Notes: generated by a model not told the origin, from the letters alone. Positions 1 through 9,148 are shown, counted from the stretch's first letter. The stretch: 64,000 nucleotides of DNA from Rhizobium sp. SSA_523 (GCF_030435705.1 NZ_CP129382.1:1302001-1366000), one strand, 5' to 3'. Translations and numbers: made by a program.

Positions 1-357
1 TGCCGGTACGGCAGGTTCATTCATTCGTTGACGTAGCGTGAACTAAATAAGTAAAAATTTACATTTGACGATTAGCGTTAGGGTCGAAGCCCAATCAGAA
101 TTTTTCATTGTGAGGACCCATTTGACGGGAACGCAGGCTCTCATTCGGTAAAGCGGGTGCCGCAACGTTATGCCGACGCCGCGTGCAGACAGACGCTTGC
201 GTGCGCAGACACCCGAAATTCGTACTGATTATCAGGACCCGAGCGCTGTTTTCCTCGCGCGGGCATCGTGATCGCGCCGGCGCGGACCGGTGCTCATCAT
301 CATGGCCGGGCTATGCGTCATGCCTTTACCGCCGAATGCATCGGATGGATGAAATCA
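1..357. other. Left-edge intergenic stretch, no gene seen
   Basis: I see no convincing coding region here. The first 100 bases are AT-richer than the rest of the window, as expected for a promoter region of the diguanylate cyclase that follows. The open frames present are short and lack a ribosome binding site. A gene cut off at the left edge cannot be excluded. Confidence 0.5.
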
Positions 358-1563
358 ATGAGTGATCGACCCTTGGATCAAGTCGAGAGCGCCGCCGTGC
401 TGCAGCCCTTGCTGGACGAAGCCATTGGCTCCGGACGGCGGAAGGGGCGGTTCCGGCCGCCGCCGGAAGCTGCCTATCAGGCCTATGCCGCCGATCTGAA
501 AATGCGTCATCGCGTGATGTCTGCCGTCATCTGCATCGCCATTTTCAACCTCGGCATTTTCATCGATCACGCCGCCCAGCCGCATCTGTTCTGGCAGTTC
601 CTGTTCCTGCGCCTCGTCCTGGCCTCCCTGCCCTGCCTGGCTCTCGTCTGGTACAGCCGCGACCTGAACCCCTCCTGGCTGCGCGACTGGGTGTCGGGCG
701 CGGGCCTTGTCTGGATCGGCCTCTCGATCAATATCATCGTCAGCCTACGTGATGCACCGCCGGCCCATCTTCTGTTCAGCCTCGGCCTGCTGATCATCGT
801 CACCAACAGCGTCTTCCAGCTGCGCACGGCGGTTGCCGCCACCGTGTCCGGCCTCATCATCGTCATGGCTGCCGGCTTCCTCTGGTGGAAGGCGCCGGCC
901 ATGACGCATCCGGATCTGCTTTCGCTCGCCTTCCTCTTTGCCGCGTCGCTGGTGACGCTGGTCGCAAATCACCGGCTGGAAGCAACGCTGCGGCATCTCT
1001 ACCTGCTGATGCTGCGCGAGCAGCTGCGCAGCAGCAGCGTGGAAAAGGTCAACCAGGAACTCAGCACCATGTCACTCACCGATGCGCTGACCGGTATTGC
1101 CAATCGGCGCCGCTTCGACCAGGACTTCGACAGCGCCGTGCGCCACGCGCAGGAGAGCGGCGCGGACCTCTCCTTGCTGCTGGTCGATGTCGATCATTTC
1201 AAGCGGTATAATGACAGCTGGGGGCATCCGGCCGGCGATGCCTGCCTGCGGCAGGTCGCCTCGATCATTGCCGACGAGATCCGCCACGCCGATGACCTGA
1301 CCGCCCGCATCGGCGGCGAGGAATTTGCCGTGGTGCTGCACAATACCGGCAAGGCCGCGGCCTGCGACGTCGCCTTGCGCATTCACCGCGCGCTGCAGGC
1401 CAAGTGGCCCGCAGCGCTGAGCTCCGTGACCGTCAGCATAGGGCTTGCGACCCTGAACGAGGGACATTCGGCACAGGAGGTGCTGATGGCGGCCGACCGC
1501 GCGCTCTATGATGCCAAGGAACAGGGCCGAAACCGGACGATCGCCGCCGCCCTGGCCGCATGA
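358..1563 (+). CDS. Membrane-anchored GGDEF diguanylate cyclase
   Basis: Predicted inner-membrane enzyme making cyclic di-GMP from two GTP. The N-terminal half carries about six hydrophobic segments in a MASE-like sensor arrangement. The C-terminal third is a complete GGDEF domain with LTGIANRR, DVDHFKRYND and the active-site motif GGEEF. The product-inhibition I-site is not canonical: the residues at the RxxD position read HADD, with the arginine displaced by one, so feedback inhibition may be weak. The frame stays open upstream to a GTG at 268, but the ATG at 358 (or 349) gives a more natural N-terminus; no strong Shine-Dalgarno decides it. It is monocistronic and converges on zur. Confidence 0.85.
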   Translation: MSDRPLDQVESAAVLQPLLDEAIGSGRRKGRFRPPPEAAYQAYAADLKMRHRVMSAVICIAIFNLGIFIDHAAQPHLFWQFLFLRLVLASLPCLALVWYSRDLNPSWLRDWVSGAGLVWIGLSINIIVSLRDAPPAHLLFSLGLLIIVTNSVFQLRTAVAATVSGLIIVMAAGFLWWKAPAMTHPDLLSLAFLFAASLVTLVANHRLEATLRHLYLLMLREQLRSSSVEKVNQELSTMSLTDALTGIANRRRFDQDFDSAVRHAQESGADLSLLLVDVDHFKRYNDSWGHPAGDACLRQVASIIADEIRHADDLTARIGGEEFAVVLHNTGKAAACDVALRIHRALQAKWPAALSSVTVSIGLATLNEGHSAQEVLMAADRALYDAKEQGRNRTIAAALAA

Positions 1564-1632
1564 GCCGACCCGAACCAGAGCCTCACTCAGGCAACAGGCG
1601 GACATGCGCGAGCCGGTTCAACGCGCGGCTGC

Positions 1633-1801
1633 GCATGTCGTGACTGCAAAACCGGCAACCACTCTTGCGCGACATGCTGGCGTCTTTCCTCTTCGCATGT
1701 CGTGACCGCAAAACCGGCAACCACTTTTGCGCGACATGCTGGCGTCTTTCCTCTTCGCATGTCGTGACCGCAAAACCGGCAACCACTTTTGCGCGACATG
1801 C
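1633..1801. repeat. Three tandem copies of a 45-bp palindromic element, 62-bp period
   Basis: Units at 1633-1677, 1695-1739 and 1757-1801 each begin GCATGTCG and end CGACATGC, so each can fold into a hairpin. Copies 2 and 3 are identical; copy 1 differs at two positions. The 17-bp spacers between units are identical too, so the array arose by duplication of a 62-bp unit. It fills the gap between the convergent 3' ends of the diguanylate cyclase and zur. The palindrome resembles the short intergenic mosaic repeats (RIME-like) common in Rhizobiaceae; the family name is from memory. A diverged copy lies at 52660-52699. Confidence 0.85.
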
Positions 1802-1802
1802 T

Positions 1803-2204
1803 TTAAGGCGCGCAGGCGCTGCAAAGCCCTCTGAGTTCGATCGTCGTCTTCTCGGCCTTGAACCCCTTTTGCTGGGCCCAACCCCGCAGGCGGTCGTCGA
1901 TGGCATGATCATGGAACTCGTTGACCTGGCCGCATTTCTCGCAGATCGCGAAGGCGACGGTGCCGTGAGCCTGGCAGCAGGTCTCATGCGTGTGCGAACA
2001 GGCAACGAAGGAATTGAGGCTTTCCAGGCGGTGCACGAGGCCGAAATCCAGCAGTTTCTCAAGTGCCCGGTAGACCTGCAGCGGCGCCCGGAAGCCGTGG
2101 TCGCGCAGCTTGTCCAGGATCGTGTAGGCGCTCATCGGCTGTTCGGCCTCGGTCAGCACCTGAAAGACAAGCGTCTGGTTTTTCGTGAGGGTCGGCGTGG
2201 TCAT
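1803..2204 (-). CDS. zur: Zinc uptake regulator Zur (Fur family)
   Basis: Fur-family repressor of 133 residues, expected to bind operator palindromes when zinc-loaded and shut off zinc uptake. The N-terminal winged helix is recognisable (MSAYTILDKLRDHG, QVYRALEKLLDFGLVHR). The C-terminal dimerisation part holds the two CxxC pairs of the structural zinc site (CEKC and CSAC) plus a histidine-rich segment around residues 70-80. The start codon overlaps the znuB stop by four bases (ATGA), so zur is the last gene of a znuC-znuB-zur operon and is autoregulated if the upstream box is used. The znu context decides Zur over Fur or Irr. Confidence 0.93.
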   Translation of the reverse strand: MTTPTLTKNQTLVFQVLTEAEQPMSAYTILDKLRDHGFRAPLQVYRALEKLLDFGLVHRLESLNSFVACSHTHETCCQAHGTVAFAICEKCGQVNEFHDHAIDDRLRGWAQQKGFKAEKTTIELRGLCSACAP

Positions 2205-3028
2205 GATCGGTCTCCTGGAACGGTGGAGCCGGCGGCGCGGATCCGGCGGACGGATGGCAGCAGGCTCACGACGAAGAGCGCAAGCGCCGCAACGACAATG
2301 GAGGGGCCGGACGGCGTATCGGCGTAGAGCGAGCCGGTAAGGCCGCCCATCACCGCCATGGCGCCGATCAGCGAGGCGCTGACGGCCATCACTTCGGGAC
2401 TGGCGGAAAAACGCCGCGCCGTGGCCGCCGGAATGATCAACAGGGCCGTGATCAGAAGAATGCCGACGATCTTCATGGCGATTGCGATGACGAGTGCCAT
2501 CAGCAGCATGAAGAAGAGGCGCGCCCGGTCCGGATTGAGGCCTTCGGCCTCGGCGAGTTCATGACTGACGGTGGAGGCGATGAGCGCGCGCCAGAAGAAG
2601 GCAAGACCGGCAAGCACGACGGCGCCGCCGCCCCAGATCAGGAGCACGTCCTGAACCGTCACGGCGAGGATGTCGCCGAACAGAAAGCCGATCAGGTCGA
2701 TCCGCACCCAGGACATGAACGCCACCATGACGAGCCCCAGCGCCAGGGTGGAATGCGACAGGATGCCGAGCAGGGAATCCGCCGAAAGCGCCTGGCGCTT
2801 CTGCAGGAACAGCAGGAGAAGCGAGACGATCACCGCCACGCAGAACACGCTGAGCAACAGGTTGATCTGGAAGAACAGCGACAATGCGACGCCGAGAAGC
2901 GCCGAATGCGCCATCGTATCGCCGAAATAGGCCATGCGGCGCCAGACAACCAGGCAGCCGAGAGGCCCGGCCGTCAGCGCCAGACCTATGCCGGCCAAAA
3001 GGGCGCGCGTGAAGAAATCATCCAGCAC
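2201..3028 (-). CDS. znuB: Zinc ABC transporter permease ZnuB
   Basis: Inner-membrane permease of the high-affinity zinc importer, ABC-3 family, with about eight to nine hydrophobic helices. The family signature MAYFGDTMAHSALLGVAL near the N-terminus is present. I chose the GTG at 3028 because GGGGAGG lies six bases upstream; the in-frame ATG at 3055 would need a longer overlap with znuC. With the GTG the gene overlaps the end of znuC by 11 bases, implying translational coupling. It ends overlapping the zur start. Confidence 0.92.
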   Translation of the reverse strand: MLDDFFTRALLAGIGLALTAGPLGCLVVWRRMAYFGDTMAHSALLGVALSLFFQINLLLSVFCVAVIVSLLLLFLQKRQALSADSLLGILSHSTLALGLVMVAFMSWVRIDLIGFLFGDILAVTVQDVLLIWGGGAVVLAGLAFFWRALIASTVSHELAEAEGLNPDRARLFFMLLMALVIAIAMKIVGILLITALLIIPAATARRFSASPEVMAVSASLIGAMAVMGGLTGSLYADTPSGPSIVVAALALFVVSLLPSVRRIRAAGSTVPGDRS

Positions 3029-4106
3029 GATGGCCCTCCCCACGGGTTTGGCCATTCAGAACCTTGGCCGGATGGGCGGCATCCTCAGCCGACGGATCCT
3101 GAGAATGGCCATGATCGATGGCGTGTCCGTGATCATGTGCGTGATCGTGCCCGGGGGCGTGACCGGGAGCCTGACCGGGAGCCTGACCATGAGAATGATC
3201 ATGGTCGTGGCTGTGCCCGTCACTGTGAGCGTGATCATGCGCATGGGGCGGATCGCCATCGGCGTGCCGATCGCCATGGTGGTCATGATGATGACCGTCG
3301 GCAGGATGGCAATGATCCGTCACGCTGCCATCGGCATGCACCACCCGTCCATCCGGCAGATGCGTGTGATCGTGACGATGATCATAGAAGGCCAATCCTT
3401 CCGGTGCGCGGCCGAACAGCCGCCGGTAATCCTGGCTCCTGCTGACGACCGAAGGTGTTCCCCGGCAGCAGACATGGCCGTTGAGGCAGATCACCGTATC
3501 TGTCTTGTCCATCACCATGTGAAGATCGTGACTGATCATCAGAATGCCGCAGCCAATCCGGTCGCGAATATCGCCGATCAGCGCATAGAGCGCGCTCTCG
3601 CCGGCAAAGTCGACGCCCTGCACCGGCTCGTCCAGAACCAGCAGGTCGGGATCGCGCGCAATGGCCCGCGCCAGGAGGGCACGCTGGAATTCGCCGCCCG
3701 AGAGATGCTGCACTTCCGCCCGGCGCAAATGCAAGACCCCGGCCGCCGCCAGAGAGGCGGTGAGCTTCTCGTCGCCAAGCCGGCCTGTCAGGTGCATCAG
3801 GCGCTCGACCGTCAGCGGCATTGTGCGGTCGATATTGAGTTTCTGCGGCACATAGCCGATCACCAGGCCGCGCTTGCGCTGCACCTTGCCTTCATCGGCC
3901 CTCAACACCCCGATGGCCATCTTGGCCGTGGTGGATTTGCCGGCGCCGTTCGGCCCGATGAGGGTCACGATCTCGCCGCGGCGCAGCGCAATATCCACGC
4001 CGCGCACTAGCCACCGCCCCTGCCGGCTGACACCGGCATTGGTCAGGGAGACGAGAAAGTCGTCACGCGTCTCGATCTGCATCACCATCCCGAAATCCTG
4101 GAGCAC
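3018..4106 (-). CDS. znuC: Zinc ABC transporter ATPase ZnuC with long His/Asp-rich tail
   Basis: ATP-binding subunit of the zinc importer. The first ~245 residues are a normal ABC domain: Walker A GPNGAGKST, signature LSGGEFQRALLARA, Walker B LLVLDEP and the switch histidine in MISHDLH. ZnuC usually stops soon after. Here about 120 further residues follow, roughly a quarter of them histidine, mostly as HD, HDH and HGH repeats with GQAPGQAPGHAPGH in the middle. A tail of this kind is expected to chelate zinc on the cytoplasmic side. The gene is divergent from znuA across an 82-bp gap containing a Zur-type palindrome, and couples to znuB downstream. Confidence 0.93.
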   Translation of the reverse strand: MLQDFGMVMQIETRDDFLVSLTNAGVSRQGRWLVRGVDIALRRGEIVTLIGPNGAGKSTTAKMAIGVLRADEGKVQRKRGLVIGYVPQKLNIDRTMPLTVERLMHLTGRLGDEKLTASLAAAGVLHLRRAEVQHLSGGEFQRALLARAIARDPDLLVLDEPVQGVDFAGESALYALIGDIRDRIGCGILMISHDLHMVMDKTDTVICLNGHVCCRGTPSVVSRSQDYRRLFGRAPEGLAFYDHRHDHTHLPDGRVVHADGSVTDHCHPADGHHHDHHGDRHADGDPPHAHDHAHSDGHSHDHDHSHGQAPGQAPGHAPGHDHAHDHGHAIDHGHSQDPSAEDAAHPAKVLNGQTRGEGHRAG

Positions 4107-4150
4107 GATTGCGCTCTTGCTATGACACGCGTAATAGCGTAACGCAATCT

Positions 4151-4166
4151 ATGTAATAACATAACA
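4151..4166. promoter_or_regulatory. Putative Zur box in the znuA/znuC divergent promoter
   Basis: The sequence ATGTAATAACATAACA is an AT-rich imperfect palindrome in the 82-bp gap between the divergent znuC and znuA. The same outer half-sites (ATGTAAT and ATAACA) recur before the downstream GTPase gene. AT-rich palindromes with TGTxAT/ATxACA arms are typical of alphaproteobacterial Zur operators. A neighbouring GCGTAATAGCGTAACGC may be a second, weaker site. Confidence 0.7.
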
Positions 4167-4188
4167 GTGCACTTCAAGGAGCGTCTGC

Positions 4189-5256
4189 ATGATGCGCAAC
4201 GCAAGCCGCCTTTCCCTTCCGGCAGCCGCCATTCTCGGCGCTGCCCTCGCCTCCGCAACCTCGACCGCAGCCGGTGCAGCGCCGGATGTCGTCGTATCGA
4301 TCAAGCCGATCCATTCGCTGGTCGCGGCCGTCATGCAGGATGTGGCAGAACCGCAATTGATCGTGGAAGGGGCCGCCTCGCCGCACACCTATTCGATGCG
4401 CCCCTCCAATGCACGCGCCATCGAGGGCGCGGATCTGGTCTTCTGGGTCGGCCCCGGTCTCGAGGCCTTCCTCGACAAGCCGCTCGACGCCCTGGCCGGC
4501 AAGGCGGATGTCGTCGCTCTCAGTCAGGCACCCGGCGTCGAACGTCTACCCTTCCGCGAAGGCGGCGCTTTCGAGGCGCATCAGCACGACGACCATGCTC
4601 ATGTCCACGACCATGATCACGACCATGCCCACGCTGATGACCACGGGCATGATGAAGAGGCGCATGCCGGACATAGTGCGCAGGAGCATGGCAAGGGGGA
4701 GCATGGCAAGGAGGAGCATGGCCATGATCATGGCGGCTTCGATGCGCATCTCTGGCTCGATCCGGAAAATGCCGCAGCCATGGTCAAGGAGATCCAGGCA
4801 AAGCTGATCGCGGCCGATCCGGCCAATGCCGAGACCTATACGCGCAACACCATGGCCCTGTTGAAGCGGCTGGATGGCCTCGATAGCGAGATTGCCAGGA
4901 CGATCGCACCCGTCAAGGACGAGCCCTTCATCGTCTTCCACGATGCCTATCAGTATTTCGAGCATCATTACGGCGTCCGGGTGGCCGGGTCCGTCACCGT
5001 TAGCCCCGAAAGCGCTCCGGGCGCCGAGCGCCTGAAACAGATCCAGGCGAAGATTGGCGAACTCGGCGCGACCTGCGTCTTCGCCGAACCGCAATTCGAG
5101 CCGAAGCTGATCAAGGTGGTGACCGAAGGGACAAGCGCCAGATCCGGCGTGCTGGACCCGGAAGGCGCGACGCTTGAGGCCGGACCCGATCTCTACTTCA
5201 ACCTGATGAATGGACTGGCCACCTCGCTCGTCGATTGCCTCGGCCGCGACACCTGA
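4189..5256 (+). CDS. znuA: Zinc-binding periplasmic protein ZnuA
   Basis: Solute-binding protein that captures zinc in the periplasm for ZnuBC. It has a signal peptide (hydrophobic residues 10-28, likely cleavage after AAGA). The zinc-site histidines of the cluster A-I family are visible in IKPIHSL (His42), FDAHLWLDP and FHDAYQYFEHHYGV. Between the first two sits the charged His-rich loop (about residues 130-185) typical of zinc-specific members, longer than usual and containing EHGKGEHGKEEHGHDHG. The start is supported by AAGGAG seven bases upstream. It is divergent from znuCB-zur and shares the Zur box. Confidence 0.94.
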   Translation: MMRNASRLSLPAAAILGAALASATSTAAGAAPDVVVSIKPIHSLVAAVMQDVAEPQLIVEGAASPHTYSMRPSNARAIEGADLVFWVGPGLEAFLDKPLDALAGKADVVALSQAPGVERLPFREGGAFEAHQHDDHAHVHDHDHDHAHADDHGHDEEAHAGHSAQEHGKGEHGKEEHGHDHGGFDAHLWLDPENAAAMVKEIQAKLIAADPANAETYTRNTMALLKRLDGLDSEIARTIAPVKDEPFIVFHDAYQYFEHHYGVRVAGSVTVSPESAPGAERLKQIQAKIGELGATCVFAEPQFEPKLIKVVTEGTSARSGVLDPEGATLEAGPDLYFNLMNGLATSLVDCLGRDT

Positions 5257-5294
5257 CCCTTAAAAGGCGGCGCTCTCCTTAGCGTTGCGCCGTC

Positions 5295-5319
5295 AAGGGC
5301 GGATCTTCCGCCCTTTTTT
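5295..5319 (+). terminator. Rho-independent terminator after znuA
   Basis: GGGCGGA and TCCGCCC form a seven-base-pair stem with a three-base loop, followed by six T residues. It ends only about a dozen bases before the Zur-like box of the next gene, so znuA and the GTPase gene are separate transcription units. Confidence 0.85.
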
Positions 5320-5330
5320 CAGATTAGACA

Positions 5331-5346
5331 ATGTAATGTTATAACA
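5331..5346. promoter_or_regulatory. Putative Zur box before the COG0523 GTPase gene
   Basis: ATGTAATGTTATAACA matches the box at 4151 in both arms (13 of 16 positions) and differs only in the centre. It lies 14 bases upstream of the ATG at 5361, leaving almost no room for a leader, so the repressor would cover the transcription start or the -10 itself. Confidence 0.7.
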
Positions 5347-5360
5347 ACAGTGAGGCTTTC

Positions 5361-6566
5361 ATGGACACTCGTCTTCCTGTTTCCGTGCTTTCCGGTTTCC
5401 TGGGAGCCGGCAAGACCACGCTTCTCAACCACATCCTCTCCAACCGGCAGGGCCTGCGCGTCGCAGTCATCGTCAACGATATGAGCGAGGTGAATATCGA
5501 TGCGGCCCTGGTGCGGGAGGGCGGGGCAGACCTCTCGCGCACGCAGGAACAGCTGGTGGAAATGACCAATGGCTGCATCTGTTGCACGCTCCGCGATGAT
5601 CTTCTGAAGGAAGTGCGGGCACTGGCAGCGCAGAAGCGCTTCGATTACCTGCTGATCGAAGCGACCGGCATTGCCGAGCCGCTCCCGGTGGCTGCCACCT
5701 TCGAATTCCGCGACGAGAACGGCGACAGCCTGTCCGATCTGGCCCGGCTCGACACCATGGTCACGGTCGTCGATGCCGCCAATCTGCTCAAGGATTACGG
5801 TTCGGCCGATTTCCTGGCGGACCGCGGAGAGACGGCAGGCGAAGGCGATCACCGCACCCTGGTGGATCTGCTGGTGGAGCAGATCGAATTTGCCGATGTC
5901 GTGGTTCTCAACAAGGTATCGGACGCGCGCGCCGCGGATCTTGCTGCGGCTCGCACCATCATTGCCGGATTGAACCCCGATGCCCGCCTTGTGGAGGTGG
6001 ATTTTGGTCGAGTGGATCCGCGCGACGTGCTCGGCACGGGACGCTTCGATTTTGCCAAGGCCGAAACGCACCCGCTCTGGTTCAAGGAACTGCATGGCTT
6101 TGCGGATCACGTGCCGGAAACGGAGGAATACGGCATCCGCTCCTTCGTCTACCGCGCGCGGCGACCCTTCGACCCGGCAAGGCTGCATGCCTTCATCCAG
6201 CAAAGCTGGCCGGGCGTGATCCGCGCCAAGGGCTTTTTCTGGCTGGCGACGCGGCCTTATCATGTGGGCGAAATTTCCCAGGCCGGCGCCATGGTGCGCA
6301 CGCAAAAGCTTGGCCTTTGGTGGGATTCGGTCCCGCGCGAGCAATGGCCGCAGGATCAGGATTTCCGCGATGGCCTTGCCCGCTATCTTGATCCGGTCTG
6401 GGGTGATCGCCGCCAGGAAATCGTCTTCATCGGCAGCGGCGAGATGGACGAGCATGCCATTCGCGACAGGCTGGATACCTGCCTCCTGCCCGACAGCCGC
6501 TTCGAACCGGACCGTTGGCGCGACCTGCCGGACCCCTTTGCGAGCTGGAACCGCCGTGCCGCCTGA
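5361..6566 (+). CDS. zigA: COG0523 GTPase, zinc metallochaperone (ZigA/ZagA type)
   Basis: G3E-family P-loop GTPase related to CobW, thought to deliver zinc to client enzymes under zinc starvation. Walker A is [15 protein letters not shown] (about residues 11-25). The metal-binding CxCC motif occurs in [12 protein letters not shown]. The guanine-specificity motif appears as LNKV. A C-terminal CobW_C domain follows, ending near ERDRW-like sequence. At 401 residues it is full length. The Zur-like box just upstream and the znu genes alongside argue for a zinc role rather than cobalamin. The subfamily name is inferred from sequence memory. Confidence 0.85.
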   Translation: MDTRLPVSVLSGFLGAGKTTLLNHILSNRQGLRVAVIVNDMSEVNIDAALVREGGADLSRTQEQLVEMTNGCICCTLRDDLLKEVRALAAQKRFDYLLIEATGIAEPLPVAATFEFRDENGDSLSDLARLDTMVTVVDAANLLKDYGSADFLADRGETAGEGDHRTLVDLLVEQIEFADVVVLNKVSDARAADLAAARTIIAGLNPDARLVEVDFGRVDPRDVLGTGRFDFAKAETHPLWFKELHGFADHVPETEEYGIRSFVYRARRPFDPARLHAFIQQSWPGVIRAKGFFWLATRPYHVGEISQAGAMVRTQKLGLWWDSVPREQWPQDQDFRDGLARYLDPVWGDRRQEIVFIGSGEMDEHAIRDRLDTCLLPDSRFEPDRWRDLPDPFASWNRRAA

Positions 6567-6628
6567 GCCCGCTGAACATAGCAGGCCAGAACGAGCGGGT
6601 GAGCCGAAAGCGGGTCAGAGGAAGCGGG

Positions 6629-7936
6629 TCAGGATGAGGGACATCCGGGCCCGCCCACGCTCTCGGCATAGTCGCGATAGCGCGTCAGAATTCTGTCGCG
6701 AACGGGATCATAGGGCACCCAGTAATCGTCCGGCAGCTGCAGCATGCGGGTGACGCAAGGGCCGGACATGATCACGCTCATGGTGGGGAGCGGAAATGTG
6801 CTGGCAAATTCCTCGTAGCCAATGCCGATCTCCGGGAGCGACAGCCTGCCGCTTCTGGCGTCGAGCGCCTGCTCCAGGCGCACCATCAACTTGTGCCATC
6901 GCCATTCGGTAATCGCCGAATAGGCGCAGGCAATGCCGATGAAGACGGCGAAACAGGCGGCTGCCGTCCGGTCGAAGGCGTGCCCGATGCGTAAGCGCAC
7001 ATGCAGCACCGCCGCCGCCATCAGCAGCGGCAGCACGCTGACGGAGAAGGTGCGGGCCGCAAAGCTCTGGCCTCCGGTAATGCGGTGCCAGGTCATCTGC
7101 GCCACGAAGAGGATCGCCACCACCGCAATGACACCCGCCACGAGGTAGCGGCGCTTGCCCGTCACCTGGGCGGCCAGCACGGCCAGCACCATGGCCAGGC
7201 AGGCCTGCGCCAGGGGCGAGCCGAGCGCGACCATGGTCTGCTCGCGAAAGCCGTTGTAATTGCTCACATCGCGCGGATGCACAATCCCGTCGAGGGATAT
7301 GCCGATGCCGATGGCCAGCAGTACGGCTCCCGCAAACCACAACACGCTTTTTCGCCTAATCGAGCTCGTCCGGCCGTTCCACAGGCACAGGCAAAAAGGA
7401 ATGGCGAGAACGACAACCGCCGCTTCGTAGAGCCGCAGGGACAGAATGCAAAGGCTGTAAAAGGCGACCCAGTCATACCAGCGCCGCTCGGGAAACAGGC
7501 AAAAGGCGAGCAAGGGCCAGGCGCAGAGCGCAAGGACGTGATGCTCGCCCATGATGATGAAGGTACTGTTGAGTTCCAGAAGAACGAAGGAAATGAGCGG
7601 ATAGGCCAGCAGCGTCGGCGCATTTCTCATCCAGGCAAGGCAGAGCGCAAAGCTCACCACCGCCGGAAGAAAGACGTTCAGCGCATAGAGATGTTTGATC
7701 TCTTCCAGACCGAGATCGAAAAGCCGCGACCCATAAACCGGCAGAAATTGCGTGGCATATTGGGCATTGCTGCGATGCCAGCCGACCAGAACGAAACCCT
7801 GCCAGTCGGCCAATCGCGCCAGGTAATAGGACCCATCCGCGGAGAGAATGCGGTCAGCGAGGAAACCGATGGCCCAGGCGGCAAGGCAGAGGAGGACGGC
7901 CGCCATCATGGATGTGCGGACGGAAGGCAGGCGCAT
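6629..7936 (-). CDS. Polytopic membrane protein of unknown function
   Basis: About 435 residues with roughly ten or more hydrophobic segments and few charged loops. An acidic motif, ADGSYYLARLADW, follows the first membrane helix, a position where GT-C-type glycosyltransferases carry a catalytic acid; I regard that only as a hint. The frame extends upstream, but the ATG at 7936 has GGGA upstream and starts a natural signal-anchor (MRLPSVRTSMMAAVLLC). It stands alone between the zinc genes and an aldo/keto reductase. I do not recognise the family. Confidence 0.6.
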   Translation of the reverse strand: MRLPSVRTSMMAAVLLCLAAWAIGFLADRILSADGSYYLARLADWQGFVLVGWHRSNAQYATQFLPVYGSRLFDLGLEEIKHLYALNVFLPAVVSFALCLAWMRNAPTLLAYPLISFVLLELNSTFIIMGEHHVLALCAWPLLAFCLFPERRWYDWVAFYSLCILSLRLYEAAVVVLAIPFCLCLWNGRTSSIRRKSVLWFAGAVLLAIGIGISLDGIVHPRDVSNYNGFREQTMVALGSPLAQACLAMVLAVLAAQVTGKRRYLVAGVIAVVAILFVAQMTWHRITGGQSFAARTFSVSVLPLLMAAAVLHVRLRIGHAFDRTAAACFAVFIGIACAYSAITEWRWHKLMVRLEQALDARSGRLSLPEIGIGYEEFASTFPLPTMSVIMSGPCVTRMLQLPDDYWVPYDPVRDRILTRYRDYAESVGGPGCPSS

Positions 7937-8104
7937 GGCACATTCCCGGGTGCTGGTAGGAGACGCTGACGGTCTCGGGTGCAATTCAGGCGAGCAATGT
8001 GACGAAGACTATAGTCAAATGCAACCCTAGACTGAGAGATCCTTCCGGGTCTCTGCAGGGGCCGGGCGCGCCAAGGGAGGCGCACCGGGCTTGAAGTCTA
8101 ACCT

Positions 8105-9148
8105 TTAGCGGGAGGGACCGTTCCGTTCCGCGGAGGCGGCCCACAGATTGATATCCGCATCCTTGGCGAATACCTCGATCTCCGCCAGCTCCTCCTTGGT
8201 GAAGTCGGGCTTTTCCAGCGCCGCAACGCAATCGGTCACCTGCTCGGGCCGGCTTGCGCCGATCAGTGCTGATGTCACGCGCCCGCCGCGCAGCACCCAG
8301 GCGATCGCCATCTGTGCCAGCGTCTGGCCGCGCTTTTCGGCAATTGCGTTGAGGCCGCGCAGGTTTTCGATATTGCGCTCGTTGAGGAAGGCGGGACGCA
8401 GCGACTTGCCCTGTGCGGCGCGGCTGTCATCCGGAATGCCGCCGAGATATTTCGAGGTCAGCATGCCCTGCGCCAGCGGCGAAAACACGATGGAGCCGAT
8501 GCCGAGATCATCCAGCGTGTCGAGCAGTCCATCCTCTTCCACCCAGCGATTGATGATCGAATAGCTCGGCTGGTGGATCAGGCAGGGCGTGCCGAGATCC
8601 TTGAGAATGGCCGCGGCCTCGCGGCTGCGCTTGGAATTATAGGAGGAGATCCCGACATAGAGCGCCCGGCCGGAACGCACGATGTGATCCAGCGCGCCGC
8701 AGGTCTCTTCCAGCGGCGTATCGGGGTCGAAACGATGCGAATAGAAGATATCGACGTAATCGAGGCCCATGCGCTTGAGGCTCTGGTCGCAGGACGCGAT
8801 CAGATATTTCCGGCTGCCCCATTCGCCATAGGGTCCGGGCCACATGTTGTAGCCGGCCTTGGAGGAGATGATCATCTCATCGCGATAGCCGGCAAAATCC
8901 GTGCGCAGGATCTCGCCGAACGCCGTTTCGGCGCTGCCCGGCAGCGGTCCGTAATTATTGGCGAGATCGAAATGGGTAATGCCGAGATCGAAGGCGGTGC
9001 GGCATATGTCGCGCTTGCGCTGATGCGGCGTATCATCGCCGAAATTGTGCCAGAGGCCCAGAGAGAGCGCCGGCAGCTTCAGCCCCGAGCGGCCACAACG
9101 ATTGTATTTCATGCGCGAATAGCGGTCGTCCGAAGGCGTCCAGGCCAT
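8105..9148 (-). CDS. Aldo/keto reductase, YghZ type
   Basis: NADPH-dependent reductase of the subgroup including E. coli YghZ (L-glyceraldehyde-3-phosphate reductase, methylglyoxal detoxification). The catalytic tetrad is in place: Asp in HFDLANNYG, Tyr in NNYG, Lys in SSKAGYNMWPGPYG and His in YSHRFDPDTP. The WPGPYGEWGSRKYL stretch is characteristic of YghZ. At 347 residues it is full length. The start is supported by GGAGG eight bases upstream. The next gene upstream on this strand is gnd, about 150 bp away. Confidence 0.88.
   Translation of the reverse strand: MAWTPSDDRYSRMKYNRCGRSGLKLPALSLGLWHNFGDDTPHQRKRDICRTAFDLGITHFDLANNYGPLPGSAETAFGEILRTDFAGYRDEMIISSKAGYNMWPGPYGEWGSRKYLIASCDQSLKRMGLDYVDIFYSHRFDPDTPLEETCGALDHIVRSGRALYVGISSYNSKRSREAAAILKDLGTPCLIHQPSYSIINRWVEEDGLLDTLDDLGIGSIVFSPLAQGMLTSKYLGGIPDDSRAAQGKSLRPAFLNERNIENLRGLNAIAEKRGQTLAQMAIAWVLRGGRVTSALIGASRPEQVTDCVAALEKPDFTKEELAEIEVFAKDADINLWAASAERNGPSR

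Noticed and set aside
1633..1801. CRISPR array
   Set aside because: The regular spacing comes from a tandem duplication: the spacers are identical rather than unique, and there are no cas genes.
2561..3445. Histidine/aspartate-rich plus-strand frame over znuB/znuC
   Set aside because: Mirror of the CATGATC-type repeats encoding the ZnuC tail; no ribosome binding site.
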